The notes under the pieces were generated by a model. It had not been told where the DNA came from. It saw only the letters and a program-made list of their open reading frames with translations, and ran no database searches. Of a stretch of DNA of 11,631 nt, positions 1 to 7,111 are shown in pieces. The DNA is from Chlorobium sp. (GTDB lineage Bacteria > Bacteroidota > Chlorobiia > Chlorobiales > Chlorobiaceae). How positions within the stretch are numbered: the first letter of the stretch is position 1; each line of letters starts with the position of its first letter. Made by a program: the position numbers and the translations under genes. The stretch lies in NCBI GenBank assembly GCA_028277225.1, contig JANQHB010000008.1:1-11631 (forward strand). Direction: 5' to 3'.

Positions 1-25
1 TTTCTCATAATAACAGCTATGAATC

Positions 26-98
26 GGGGCTATAGCTCAGTTGGTAGAGCATTTGCATGGCATGCAAAGGGTCAGGAGTTCGAGTCTCCTTAGCTCCA
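26..98 (+). tRNA. tRNA-Ala, anticodon GGC
   Basis: The 73 bases fold into a full cloverleaf. The acceptor stem pairs 26-32 with 91-97, the D stem 35-38 with 47-50, the anticodon stem TTTGC (52-56) with GCAAA (64-68), and the T stem 74-78 with 86-90 around a TTCGAGT loop. The 7-base anticodon loop has T at position 33 and anticodon GGC at 59-61, which reads GCC and GCU alanine codons. The third acceptor pair is G28-T95, the G3:U70 identity element of tRNA-Ala. The discriminator base is A98. The bases after it are CGA, so the 3' CCA is not encoded and must be added by the CCA-adding enzyme. The gene abuts a repeat-rich region. Confidence 0.97.
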
Positions 99-243
99 CG
101 AAAGCAACAAAACAAGGCAAAAGTCAAAAAAGCACTCGTTGCTTCCCCTGTCCTGCCAACGAGCCATCCAGCTTTCTTTCCATTCTCTCGTCACTTGTCA
201 CTCGTCACTTCTTCCAATTACCTATTCCCCATTACCTACTACC

Positions 244-258
244 TGACGCTCCGCGTCA
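244..258. repeat. small palindrome TGACGC-tcc-GCGTCA
   Basis: The arms are TGACGC and GCGTCA with a 3-base loop. It sits directly after a TTACCTACTACC block and directly before CACCATTCACG. The identical palindrome occurs in the same setting at 9786-9800, and a diverged copy lies at 10606-10620, so it is a standing part of the cassette and not a chance hairpin. No T-run follows, so it is not a typical terminator. Confidence 0.7.
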
Positions 259-461
259 CCATTCACCATTCACGACTTACGAATCACGATTCACGATCAT
301 TGTCTCTTGATCCTTTGCTCCTCACCTGTTACCCATTACCGACTACCCATTCCTACAATCCCACATTCTTCTTCCCACACATCCAGCCATCCAGCTTTCT
401 TCCCATTCACGATTCACGATTTACGAATCTTCCCCCTACTTGTTGCTTCCGACTATCGAAC

Positions 462-485
462 GGGCGAAATATTTTTCGCCCCTAC
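462..485 (-). repeat. REP-like hairpin with GTAG signature (copy 1)
   Basis: There is a perfect 8-bp stem, GGGCGAAA (462-469) with TTTCGCCC (474-481), a 4-base loop, and CTAC at 482-485. Read on the minus strand this is GTAG followed by a palindrome. That is the layout of REP elements recognised by REP-associated tyrosine transposases (RAYTs), as known from the family. No RAYT gene is present in the window. Confidence 0.6.
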
Positions 486-559
486 ATTTTGGCGCCCACT
501 AAGAACTGAGAACTTAGAACTTTTTTTTCAACCATTCACGATTTACGAATCACGATTAC

Positions 560-1066
560 CTACATCACCTTTTTAAGCACAAAAATAACCAGACCGACAA
601 GGATTGAAGCAGAAAGCCCTGCGACGATATTCATCACCGATGCAAAAAGAACGACTGAAACCTTCAGATCGACAATCGAAACAGAGGATAGAGCAAAAAC
701 GAGAGCCGTCAGAACAGTGAAGAAAAAACTGGTCACGATGCTTGAGGCAAGGGATACAAACACCACCTCCCTTTTGCCCGCTACCACATCCTGCTGACGC
801 TTTGTCTGTTTTGCTCCATCAGGATCCATCCTGTTTTTCACCATCATGGCCGAAACGGCAATGGCCATAAGCAAGACAAAATAGATACCGTAAGCCCCGA
901 AGATCTCGCTCCATGAAGGATTGAAAAAGCCCTGTTCGAGCCAGAAGGCAGCAAGAGAGAGTGTTATAACAGATGTAGCGAAAAACACCGTCCCCCAGAG
1001 AAAGGTAATTGCGATCCAGAGCCATAGTGGCGGCGGTGATGCAGTTTCTTTTGCCCGTAGTGTCAT
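560..1066 (-). CDS. hypothetical four-helix inner-membrane protein
   Basis: I do not recognise a family. The 168-residue product has four strongly hydrophobic stretches at about residues 14-43, 55-76, 100-127 and 136-164. A short, positively charged loop at about 77-99 separates the two helical pairs and probably faces the cytoplasm. There is no signal peptide, cysteine motif or enzymatic motif that I can see. I chose the ATG at 1064-1066 because an AAGGAAAG ribosome-binding site (complement of 1074-1081) sits 7 bases upstream. A TTG at 1126 would add 20 residues without such support. The stop codon TAG (562-560) is the first three bases of a TAGGTAA heptamer on the minus strand, so the native 3' end may have been replaced by repeat DNA. 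The gene stands alone, divergent from purF. It is probably real, given the ribosome-binding site and the coherent membrane topology. Confidence 0.65.
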   Translation of the reverse strand: MTLRAKETASPPPLWLWIAITFLWGTVFFATSVITLSLAAFWLEQGFFNPSWSEIFGAYGIYFVLLMAIAVSAMMVKNRMDPDGAKQTKRQQDVVAGKREVVFVSLASSIVTSFFFTVLTALVFALSSVSIVDLKVSVVLFASVMNIVAGLSASILVGLVIFVLKKVM

Positions 1067-1073
1067 AATTGAT

Positions 1074-1081
1074 CTTTCCTT
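1074..1081 (-). promoter_or_regulatory. ribosome-binding site of the membrane-protein gene
   Basis: The minus strand reads AAGGAAAG, then a 7-base spacer (1067-1073), then ATG at 1066-1064. This decides the start in favour of the ATG over the upstream TTG at 1126. Confidence 0.6.
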
Positions 1082-1288
1082 GTCTTGTTGTGATGCGGTC
1101 CTGAACAGAGCATGACATTCGCTCAATTCAGGGCAGTGTAACAGCTACCATGAAAATAGCCCATAGCGACATCATTTCCACCTTGAAATAACCCTTCCAC
1201 CGAGAAAAATATTTTTACATTTAATGCTTGTTATTTTACCTTCTATTGGCAAATTTAAGAGATAAAAAGTTCACATAATCTTAACATT
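1082..1288. other. divergent intergenic region between the membrane-protein gene and purF
   Basis: This AT-rich spacer must hold the promoters of both divergent genes. It is the one long gap next to a gene that is free of the heptamer repeats. Around 1228-1279 there are single boxes resembling -35 (TTGGCA at 1246-1251) and -10 (CATAAT at 1274-1279) elements, but their 22-base spacing is too long for a standard sigma-70 promoter, so I do not call one. No riboswitch or RNA gene was recognised. Confidence 0.4.
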
Positions 1289-1295
1289 GAAGGTG
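1289..1295 (+). promoter_or_regulatory. ribosome-binding site of purF
   Basis: GAAGGTG lies two bases before the ATG at 1298. It supports the start that leaves Cys2 next to the initiator methionine, as amidotransferase activity requires. Confidence 0.55.
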
Positions 1296-1297
1296 CC

Positions 1298-2797
1298 ATG
1301 TGCGGAGTTTTTGGTGTCTATAATTCTGAAACTCCCGCTCAAGATGCCTTTTATGGACTGTACTCACTCCAGCACAGGGGGCAGGAGGCCGCTGGGGTCG
1401 TGGTTGCCGGCCACGACAAAGAGAAAAACAGGACTGTTTTCCGACAGCACAAAGGAATGGGTCTTGTAGCCGAGGTCTTCAAGAACCCTGAGGTCTTTAA
1501 AAAACTTCCGGGGCATGCGGCAATCGGTCATAACCGTTACTCTACAACGGGCGCATCCAAGTCATCGAGCAACATACAGCCGTTCTCTCATACCTACCGG
1601 TCAGGCAACCTTGCCATCGCCCACAACGGTAACCTCACCAACTCCCGCCATCTCCGAAAGGAACTTACCGAGCAGGGCGTGATTTTTCAGGCCTCGTCCG
1701 ACACCGAAATCATCCCCCATCTGGCAGCACGAAGCAGGGAAAAGGAGCCCCTTCACCAGATATACCATGCGTTACGACAGGTGCAGGGAGCATTTTCCCT
1801 TGTCATTTTGGCAAACGATCAGCTTATCGCCGCGCGTGATCCTTACGGAGTCAGACCTTTGGCTCTCGGTAAAACCATCAATAAGGAAACCGGAGAACCT
1901 GTTTTCTACATTGCCAGCGAAACCTGTGCGTTCGATATTCTTTCGGTAGAGTATGTCAGGGACATCGAGCCGGGAGAAATCCTCCTGATCGACAAACATG
2001 CGGTCAAAACCGGAAAACCTGTTTCCCTGTTTCTCCCGCCAAGCCAGCGCAAGGCCCGCTGTATTTTCGAGTATGTCTACTTTGCAAGGCCCGACAGCAT
2101 CGTTTTCAATCATCCGGTCGACAAGATCCGCCGCAACCTTGGAAAAAATCTGGCCAGGGAGTCAAAGGTAGAATCGACCAAGGAGGAGCAGCAGATCGTC
2201 ATCAGCGTACCGGATTCCTCGAATACAGCAGCACTCGGCTTCGTTCGGGAAAGCAACAAGATATGCCGGCCGGCCAGGTTCGAACACGGCCTGATCCGCA
2301 ACCATTATGTCGGCAGAACATTCATACAGCCCGGTAAGGAAGACCGTGAAATCAAGGTGCGCTCGAAGTACAATATCATTCGCGGTGTCCTGCACGACCG
2401 CCAGATTGTCGTTATCGACGACTCCATCGTACGCGGAACCACGGCAAAGATGCTGATCAAGCTGATCCGTGAAGCAGAACCGAAAAAGATTCACCTCCAC
2501 ATCAGTTCCGCCCCCATAACCAATCCCTGCTTTTACGGGATGGATTTCCCGACAAAATTACAGCTCCTGACCTACATGTTCGCCGACGCCAAAGACAATG
2601 AGGAGGAAATCGAGAAGATTCGGGATTACATCGGTGTCGATTCGCTGAAATACCTCTCACTCCAGGGAATGCTCAACAGTGCCCCCCATTTCGAAAACGA
2701 AATCCAGAGCTACTGCACCGCCTGCTTCACCGGCGACTACCCCATCGACATCAAAGACGCCTGCTGCAAAAAAGAAGAGTACGATTGCGAGGAGTAG
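1298..2797 (+). CDS. purF: amidophosphoribosyltransferase PurF
   Basis: PurF catalyses the committed step of purine synthesis in the cytoplasm, from PRPP and glutamine to 5-phosphoribosylamine. The 499-residue product starts MCGVFGVYN, so Cys2 becomes the N-terminal nucleophile of a class II glutamine amidotransferase after methionine removal, with no long propeptide. Other glutaminase motifs are QHRGQEAAG (about 25-33), HNRYSTTG (78-85) and AHNGNLTN (109-116). The phosphoribosyltransferase domain carries the PRPP-binding motif VVIDDSIVRGTT at 371-382. Cys255, Cys411, Cys473 and Cys476 (the last two in CTACFTGDYP) fit the four cluster ligands of the Bacillus-type enzyme, so a 4Fe-4S form is likely. 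The tail has three extra cysteines (489, 490, 497). Length is normal. The stop codon TAG (2795-2797) starts a run of TAGGTAA-type heptamers in exact 7-base register. Confidence 0.97.
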   Translation: MCGVFGVYNSETPAQDAFYGLYSLQHRGQEAAGVVVAGHDKEKNRTVFRQHKGMGLVAEVFKNPEVFKKLPGHAAIGHNRYSTTGASKSSSNIQPFSHTYRSGNLAIAHNGNLTNSRHLRKELTEQGVIFQASSDTEIIPHLAARSREKEPLHQIYHALRQVQGAFSLVILANDQLIAARDPYGVRPLALGKTINKETGEPVFYIASETCAFDILSVEYVRDIEPGEILLIDKHAVKTGKPVSLFLPPSQRKARCIFEYVYFARPDSIVFNHPVDKIRRNLGKNLARESKVESTKEEQQIVISVPDSSNTAALGFVRESNKICRPARFEHGLIRNHYVGRTFIQPGKEDREIKVRSKYNIIRGVLHDRQIVVIDDSIVRGTTAKMLIKLIREAEPKKIHLHISSAPITNPCFYGMDFPTKLQLLTYMFADAKDNEEEIEKIRDYIGVDSLKYLSLQGMLNSAPHFENEIQSYCTACFTGDYPIDIKDACCKKEEYDCEE

Positions 2798-2878
2798 ATG
2801 GTAGGTAATAGGGAATGGGAAATAGGTAATAGGTAATAGGTAATAGGTAATAGGTAATAGGTAATAGGTAATAGGGGA
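2795..2878 (+). repeat. TAGGTAA heptamer array, left arm of cassette B
   Basis: Twelve units lie in one 7-base register. The first is TAGATGG, whose TAG is the purF stop codon, followed by TAGGTAA, TAGGGAA and TGGGAAA. Then come seven perfect TAGGTAA copies (2823-2871) and TAGGGGA. The perfect run of seven suggests recent expansion; the diverged units sit at the gene edge. Confidence 0.93.
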
Positions 2879-2974
2879 AGATAGTTTGCGTCTCAGTGCA
2901 GCAACCAACATGACATGCCGCCCCGTGAAATAGATGTTTGAAATTTGAATAGAAAATGTCCCCTTTGGAATACG

Positions 2975-2998
2975 TTGAGATGTTGAACTGCTGAATTA
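2975..2998 (+). repeat. octamer repeat TTGAACTG-like, three units
   Basis: TTGAGATG, TTGAACTG and CTGAATTA follow each other in 8-base register. The same type of octamer run occurs in the cores of the cassettes at 8561-8584 and 9680-9719, so it is a shared part. Confidence 0.55.
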
Positions 2999-3052
2999 TA
3001 TGAAGACGCCTTTCGCGCTCTCTTCTTAACTCTTGATTCTTATCTCTCTGTT

Positions 3053-3087
3053 CTTCCTATTCCCTATTACCCATTACCTATTACCCA
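3053..3087 (-). repeat. TAGGTAA-type heptamers, right arm of cassette B
   Basis: Read on the minus strand from the dksA end, five units follow in register: TGGGTAA, TAGGTAA, TGGGTAA, TAGGGAA and TAGGAAG. The array begins four bases after the dksA stop codon and is inverted relative to the array behind purF. Confidence 0.85.
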
Positions 3088-3090
3088 ACA

Positions 3091-3573
3091 TTATCCTTTC
3101 TTCTTGTTTTCCTTGAACTCGATGCGGACGGAGGTGTGGGGTACGGCTTCGAGGCGCTTTTTGGGGATGGGTTTTCCTGATTTCGCACAGACGCCATAGG
3201 TTTTGTTCCTGATCCTTTCAAGCGCCTGGTCGATGTAGCCGAGATACTTTTCGTCTCTGGCAATAAACATGAAACGCTGTTCACGATCCATTGTCTCTGT
3301 ACCGTGATCAGCCATATGCATGGAATAATTCGAGTTGATCGAATCCTCGACGCTCTCTTCGCTGAGCGAGGACCTCAGGATATCGAGATCACGCAGTACC
3401 TCTTCACGACGCTTCAGAAGAATTTTCCTGAAATGCTCGAGTTCCTCATCGGAAAGGTAGGTATGAAGAACTTTGACCGGACCCTCGGTAGTCTCTGTCT
3501 CTTTCTCTTTCTTGCTGGTACTGCTGCTTTTTCTGGGCATGACTGATTCTATCCAGTTTACTGATTCAAACAC
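3091..3573 (-). CDS. dksA: DksA/TraR-family transcription regulator with degenerate zinc finger
   Basis: DksA proteins bind the RNA polymerase secondary channel through a coiled-coil hairpin and, with ppGpp, reset transcription of stable RNA and biosynthetic genes. The 160-residue product has a charged, low-complexity N-terminus (about 12-30), a coiled coil at about 41-70 and 93-122, and a hairpin tip at 87-94 (MADHGTET) where E. coli DksA has its two key aspartates. The C-terminal globular domain keeps Cys129 but has Ser132, Arg150 and Phe153 at the other three zinc-ligand positions of the CxxC-17-CxxC pattern, so zinc binding is lost. I recall this form as common in the Bacteroidetes/Chlorobi group. 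A GTG start at 3573 is chosen because AGGAAGGG lies 7 bases upstream; an ATG at 3540 (MPRKSSS) is the alternative. ileS lies upstream on the same strand. Confidence 0.88.
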   Translation of the reverse strand: MFESVNWIESVMPRKSSSTSKKEKETETTEGPVKVLHTYLSDEELEHFRKILLKRREEVLRDLDILRSSLSEESVEDSINSNYSMHMADHGTETMDREQRFMFIARDEKYLGYIDQALERIRNKTYGVCAKSGKPIPKKRLEAVPHTSVRIEFKENKKKG

Positions 3574-3580
3574 AACGACA

Positions 3581-3588
3581 CCCTTCCT
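3581..3588 (-). promoter_or_regulatory. ribosome-binding site favouring the GTG start of dksA
   Basis: The minus strand reads AGGAAGGG, then 7 bases, then GTG (3573-3571). The alternative ATG at 3540 has only a weaker GGATAG upstream of it. Confidence 0.55.
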
Positions 3589-3706
3589 GTGCTTCAGCCG
3601 TTTCCGGCACTCGGCGGGAGAGGTTTCAATGCAAAAATGACAACCTGGAATAAACGATTGTTATGATCAGGGAAGCACAAGCGTTTCCACAGGTAAAAAC
3701 ACGGTA

Positions 3707-3735
3707 ATTATAACACTAGCCATTGGATTTAACAA
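3707..3735 (-). promoter_or_regulatory. probable sigma-70-type promoter of dksA
   Basis: On the minus strand, TTGTTA (complement of 3730-3735) is followed by exactly 17 bases and a perfect TATAAT (complement of 3707-3712). The spacer contains the ileS stop codon (3716-3718). Transcription would start near 3700 and give a leader of about 125 bases before the dksA GTG. This would let dksA be expressed independently of ileS. Confidence 0.5.
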
Positions 3736-6700
3736 GCGCCAAACGGCATATTTCACCGTTTATGTCCTCATTACGTCCGTCATCCATGGCATCGGATGAT
3801 ACAACATCAAGCGCGACAGCAAGGGTTTCCTCCCTTATATAGCCGCTATTGGCTTCTACCGCCATGGCAAGTTTTTCGCTGCCGCTGACCCGTAAAACGA
3901 TTCTGTCTGTTATCTCGAGTCCACTCTCTTTTCTCAGGGCCTGTATCCTGCTGACCAGTTCCCTTGCCAGACCGAGCATCTCCAGTTCGGCTGATATTTC
4001 GGTATCGAGCGCGACCATGACGCTATGCGCATCATCCGATGCGACAAGCCACCCTTCAATATCCTCGCGGCTGACGATCACGTCATCCCTGGTTATGGTA
4101 TAGGTTTTACCGTCGATCTCAAGATCCAGATTCCCGTCTGTTTCAAGAGAGGAAATCTGTTTGTGGGAAAGTGTCCTGATACACTTGGCAACCTTTTTGA
4201 CCTCTTTTCCATATCGGGGACCAAGTGACTTGAAATCAGGCTTTGCTTTTTTGCTGACAACCGAGCTTTCATCTTCGATATACTCGACCTTCTGCACATT
4301 GACCTCATCGACAATGACATCCCTGACTTTGTCGTATTCCATCCTGTCGGTCATGTCATCGACTGCCAACAGTATACGCTGCAGCGGCTGGCGGACCTTG
4401 ATCGATGCCTTTTCGCGCATGGTGCGGACAAGCGAAGTGACGACCTGTGCTTTCTTCATCCGATGCTCGAGCGGCTTGTCAATCGCCTCATGGTTGATAG
4501 CAGGCAGATCGCACAGATGCACTGATTCTTGTGCGTTCTTTCCGGTAACGCCATTGAGATCAATGTAAATGCGATCGGCTATGAAGGGCGTAAAAGGCGC
4601 CAGGAGCTTTGCCACCGTTTCGAGACACTGGTAGAGCGTCTGGTAGGCCGCGAGTTTGTCCGGGCCCATCTCGCCTTTCCAGAACTGTTTTCTCGAACGG
4701 CGAATATACCAGTTCGAAAGATCATCAACGGTAAAATCATTGATGAGCCGAACAGAACCTGTCAGATCGTACTGCTGCATGCGAAGCTCCACTCCGGCCA
4801 CAAGCGTATTGAGGGAAGAAATAATCCAGCGATCCAGTTCGGAACGTTCCGGCAATGCTATCTCCTCTTCGGCAAAGGTGAACTTGTCAACATTGGCATA
4901 CATCACAAAGAAGTTGTAGCTGTTGACAAAAGCGCGGAAAAATTTGCGCTGCTCTTCCTCGATCTCTTCAGTGTTGAACGATTTCGGCCTCCAGGGAGGA
5001 CTCGAAGAGATCAGGTACCAGCGGAGAGCGTCTGCGCCGTACTTCTCCATCGTTTCAAACGGATCAACGACGTTTCCTTTCGACTTGGACATTTTCTGAC
5101 CGTTGCGGTCGAGAATGTGTCCGTTGACAACGAGATTCCTGTATGCGGGCTCGTCGAAAAGCAGCGTTCCGATGGCATGAAGCGTGTAGAACCATCCCCT
5201 TGTCTGGTCGACACCTTCGGCAATGAAATCGGCCGGAAACGTTTTTTCGAAAAGCTTCCTGTTCTCGAAAGGATAGTGAAGCTGCGCAAACGGCATGGAA
5301 CCGCTGTCAAACCAGACGTCGATCAGTTCCGGTGTACGGTTGAAGCGTTTTCCGTCGCGCATGAAATAGATCCTGTCGACAAACGGCTTGTGCAGATCGA
5401 GTTCGACCAGCCCCTCCTTCATCGCATCCTTGAGACGATACACCGTGCCGTCGATATCGATAAAACCCTCTTCAAGTTCCTTGACGGAACCAAGAGAGAA
5501 CACATTACCGGAATCCGGACCGTCACCGATCTGGAAGTCTTCGGAAACCCATATCGGCAGAGGCGTACCCCAGAACCGTTCGCGGGAAAGCGCCCAGTCC
5601 TTGTTTTCCTCGAGCCAGTTGCCGAAACGGCCTGCTCCGATCTCGGGCGGACACCAGTTGATACGGCGATTATGCTCGACCATACGGTCGGCAATGCTCG
5701 TTGTCCTGATATACCATGACTCGCGTGCATAATAGATGACAGGCACGTCGTACCGCCATGAAAACGGATAGGTATGCGTAATGGTCTGTTTTCTGAAAAG
5801 CTTTCCTTCCTCCTTGAGACGGCGGATGATCAGAGGATCGGTATCCTTGAAAAACATACCCTCGTATTCGGGAACATCGCCGGTAAAACAGCCGTTGCGG
5901 GCCACGGGCTGCAGCATCGGAAGATCATGCTGTTTCGACAGCTCATAGTCGTCAGCACCGAAAGCGGGTGCAATATGGACAATACCGGTACCTTCTTCGG
6001 TCGTAACAAAATCACCTTCGGCAACAAACCAGCACCGCCTGTCCGGTTTCGCCCATGTAAAGAGCGGTTCGTACTCCATACCGGCAAGACTCCTGCCGTT
6101 GAACGAATCGAGAATAACCAGCTCCTCTTCCTTGTTGAGCTGCTCCTGCAGCACTTCGAGCCTGGATTTGGCGAGAATATAGACATCGCCGTCCGGCATT
6201 TTTACCCTCACATACTCGACAGCCGGTCCCACACAAAGCGCGACGTTGGACAACAACGTCCACGGAGTTGTTGTCCAGACCAGGAAATATTCGTCAGCAC
6301 CCCGGATACTGAACTTCACATAAACACTCGGGTCCTTGACCTCTTTATACCCGAGTGCAAGCTCGTGAGAACTCAGCACCGTCTCCGACTTCGGATCCTG
6401 CGGAACGATCTTGTAATCCTTGTAGATCAGCCCCTTGTCAAAAATCGTTTTCAACGCCCACCAGACCGACTCGATATACTCGTTGGTACAGGTAATGTAA
6501 GGATCGTTCATATCCACCCAGTACCCCATGAGTTCGGTCAACTTGCCCCATCCTTCACGGTTGTCGTCGATATGATGATAGACCAGACTTTTGGCTTCGG
6601 CGTTGAACTCGCCCGAACCGTATTCTTCCACCTGGGCCTTGTTTTTCAATCCGAGTTTTTTCTCGACGGAAATCTCCACAGGCAGACCGTGGGTATCCCA

Positions 6701-6958
6701 ACCGGCCTTGCGGGGGACCCTGTAGCCCTGCATGGACTTGAAACGGCAGACGATATCCTTGATCGTCCTGCTGAAAACATGGTGAACTCCGGGCTTGCCG
6801 TTGACGGTCGGCGGACCTTCATAAAAAGAAAAGACCTTGTCGCCCTTCTTGTCGAGACTCTTGTGAAAAATATCATGCTCTTTCCAGAATCGAAGGACAT
6901 CAGCTTCGACACTGCTGTAGGGCACTCCGGAAGGATACTCGGGAAATTTATCAGGCAT
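3716..6958 (-). CDS. ileS: isoleucyl-tRNA synthetase
   Basis: IleRS charges tRNA-Ile with isoleucine in the cytoplasm and edits misactivated valine. The 1080-residue product has the class I Rossmann fold split by a large CP1 editing insertion. The HIGH site is written GVHH (57-60, in NGKPGVHHVF), keeping the last histidine. The RKAGWDTHGLPVE block is at 83-95, editing motifs TTTPWTLLS (229-237) and GTGIVHIAPAFGADDYE (323-339), GTPLPIW at 464-470, DVWFDSGS at 547-554, and KMSKS at 622-626. There is no C-terminal Cys-rich zinc ribbon. With its length, this fits the eukaryote-like (type 2) IleRS group, whose members are often mupirocin-resistant. That assignment is inference. The ATG at 6958 gives MPDKFPEYPSG; no clear Shine-Dalgarno sequence precedes it. 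It lies upstream of dksA, a pairing I recall from related bacteria. Confidence 0.97.
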   Translation of the reverse strand: MPDKFPEYPSGVPYSSVEADVLRFWKEHDIFHKSLDKKGDKVFSFYEGPPTVNGKPGVHHVFSRTIKDIVCRFKSMQGYRVPRKAGWDTHGLPVEISVEKKLGLKNKAQVEEYGSGEFNAEAKSLVYHHIDDNREGWGKLTELMGYWVDMNDPYITCTNEYIESVWWALKTIFDKGLIYKDYKIVPQDPKSETVLSSHELALGYKEVKDPSVYVKFSIRGADEYFLVWTTTPWTLLSNVALCVGPAVEYVRVKMPDGDVYILAKSRLEVLQEQLNKEEELVILDSFNGRSLAGMEYEPLFTWAKPDRRCWFVAEGDFVTTEEGTGIVHIAPAFGADDYELSKQHDLPMLQPVARNGCFTGDVPEYEGMFFKDTDPLIIRRLKEEGKLFRKQTITHTYPFSWRYDVPVIYYARESWYIRTTSIADRMVEHNRRINWCPPEIGAGRFGNWLEENKDWALSRERFWGTPLPIWVSEDFQIGDGPDSGNVFSLGSVKELEEGFIDIDGTVYRLKDAMKEGLVELDLHKPFVDRIYFMRDGKRFNRTPELIDVWFDSGSMPFAQLHYPFENRKLFEKTFPADFIAEGVDQTRGWFYTLHAIGTLLFDEPAYRNLVVNGHILDRNGQKMSKSKGNVVDPFETMEKYGADALRWYLISSSPPWRPKSFNTEEIEEEQRKFFRAFVNSYNFFVMYANVDKFTFAEEEIALPERSELDRWIISSLNTLVAGVELRMQQYDLTGSVRLINDFTVDDLSNWYIRRSRKQFWKGEMGPDKLAAYQTLYQCLETVAKLLAPFTPFIADRIYIDLNGVTGKNAQESVHLCDLPAINHEAIDKPLEHRMKKAQVVTSLVRTMREKASIKVRQPLQRILLAVDDMTDRMEYDKVRDVIVDEVNVQKVEYIEDESSVVSKKAKPDFKSLGPRYGKEVKKVAKCIRTLSHKQISSLETDGNLDLEIDGKTYTITRDDVIVSREDIEGWLVASDDAHSVMVALDTEISAELEMLGLARELVSRIQALRKESGLEITDRIVLRVSGSEKLAMAVEANSGYIREETLAVALDVVSSDAMDDGRNEDINGEICRLALVKSNG

Positions 6959-7026
6959 TGTATTTCTATAAGATCAATATGCTTGCTAACGATCAGGGAT
7001 TGAATATACTCCCGGAAAACACCAAA

Positions 7027-7055
7027 GGCAAGCCTCTTTCCGGAAAAGGCTTGCC
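7027..7055 (-). terminator. hairpin terminator after the chlorosome-protein-like gene
   Basis: An 8-bp perfect GC-rich stem, GGCAAGCC (7027-7034) with GGCTTGCC (7048-7055), is extended inward by a few pairs. On the minus strand it is followed by TTTGGTGTTTT, a weak T-rich tail. It lies about 57 bases past the stop codon of the 72-residue gene and 69 bases before ileS. It would end the small gene's transcript and insulate ileS. Confidence 0.55.
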
Positions 7056-7111
7056 CTGGTAAATTCTTTGATGTATGATCAAGCAGCGGCTCTCAGGCCT
7101 GATCAGCGCTC

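Larger units (their letters stand above)
99..562. repeat. repeat-filled intergenic island A (no gene)
   Basis: This stretch between the tRNA and the membrane-protein gene has no credible gene. It is a mosaic of 7-base repeat blocks. They are CGTCACT/TGTCACT three times at 189-209, ATTACCT-type units at 217-243, a small palindrome at 244-258, five ATTCACG-type units at 261-295, three TTACCCA-type units at 329-349, three ATTCACG units at 405-425, AGAACTG/AGAACTT three times at 502-522, and four units at 534-561 that run into the stop codon of the next gene. A REP-like hairpin lies at 462-485. A block CATCCAGCTTTCTT occurs twice, at 166-179 and 389-402. All ATTCACG and TTACCTA units point the same way, which is the right-arm orientation of the other cassettes. 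Reading frames through this region only translate the repeats. Confidence 0.85.
2795..3093. repeat. repeat cassette B between convergent purF and dksA
   Basis: The gap between the two stop codons is one cassette. The left arm is a heptamer array (2795-2878), followed by a GGGGAAGATAG box (2874-2884). The core holds a TTTGAAATTTGAA stretch (about 2938-2950) and three TTGAACTG-type octamers (2975-2998), then a pyrimidine-rich stretch. The right arm is five units of TTACCTA type at 3053-3087. The arms are inverted relative to each other. Unlike cassettes C and D it has no REP-like hairpin. I see no rho-independent terminator here although two genes converge on it. Confidence 0.8.

Noticed and set aside
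41..576. Overlapping plus-strand reading frames between the tRNA and the membrane-protein gene
   Set aside because: They only translate the ATTCACG and TTACCTA repeats (peptides such as IHDSRFT), one starts inside the tRNA, and none has a domain or ribosome-binding site.
1246..1279. TTGGCA and CATAAT as the purF promoter
   Set aside because: The spacing of 22 bases is outside the normal 16-18, so the pair is not supported.
2657..2911. Minus-strand reading frame with a repeated ITYYLLP peptide
   Set aside because: It overlaps the 3' end of purF antisense, and its hydrophobic part is the complement of the TAGGTAA array. A repeat artefact.
4529..7003. Two long plus-strand frames (about 396 and 409 codons) opposite ileS
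   Set aside because: ileS is unmistakable on the other strand with all its motifs. The antisense frames have no recognisable domain and reflect its codon use.
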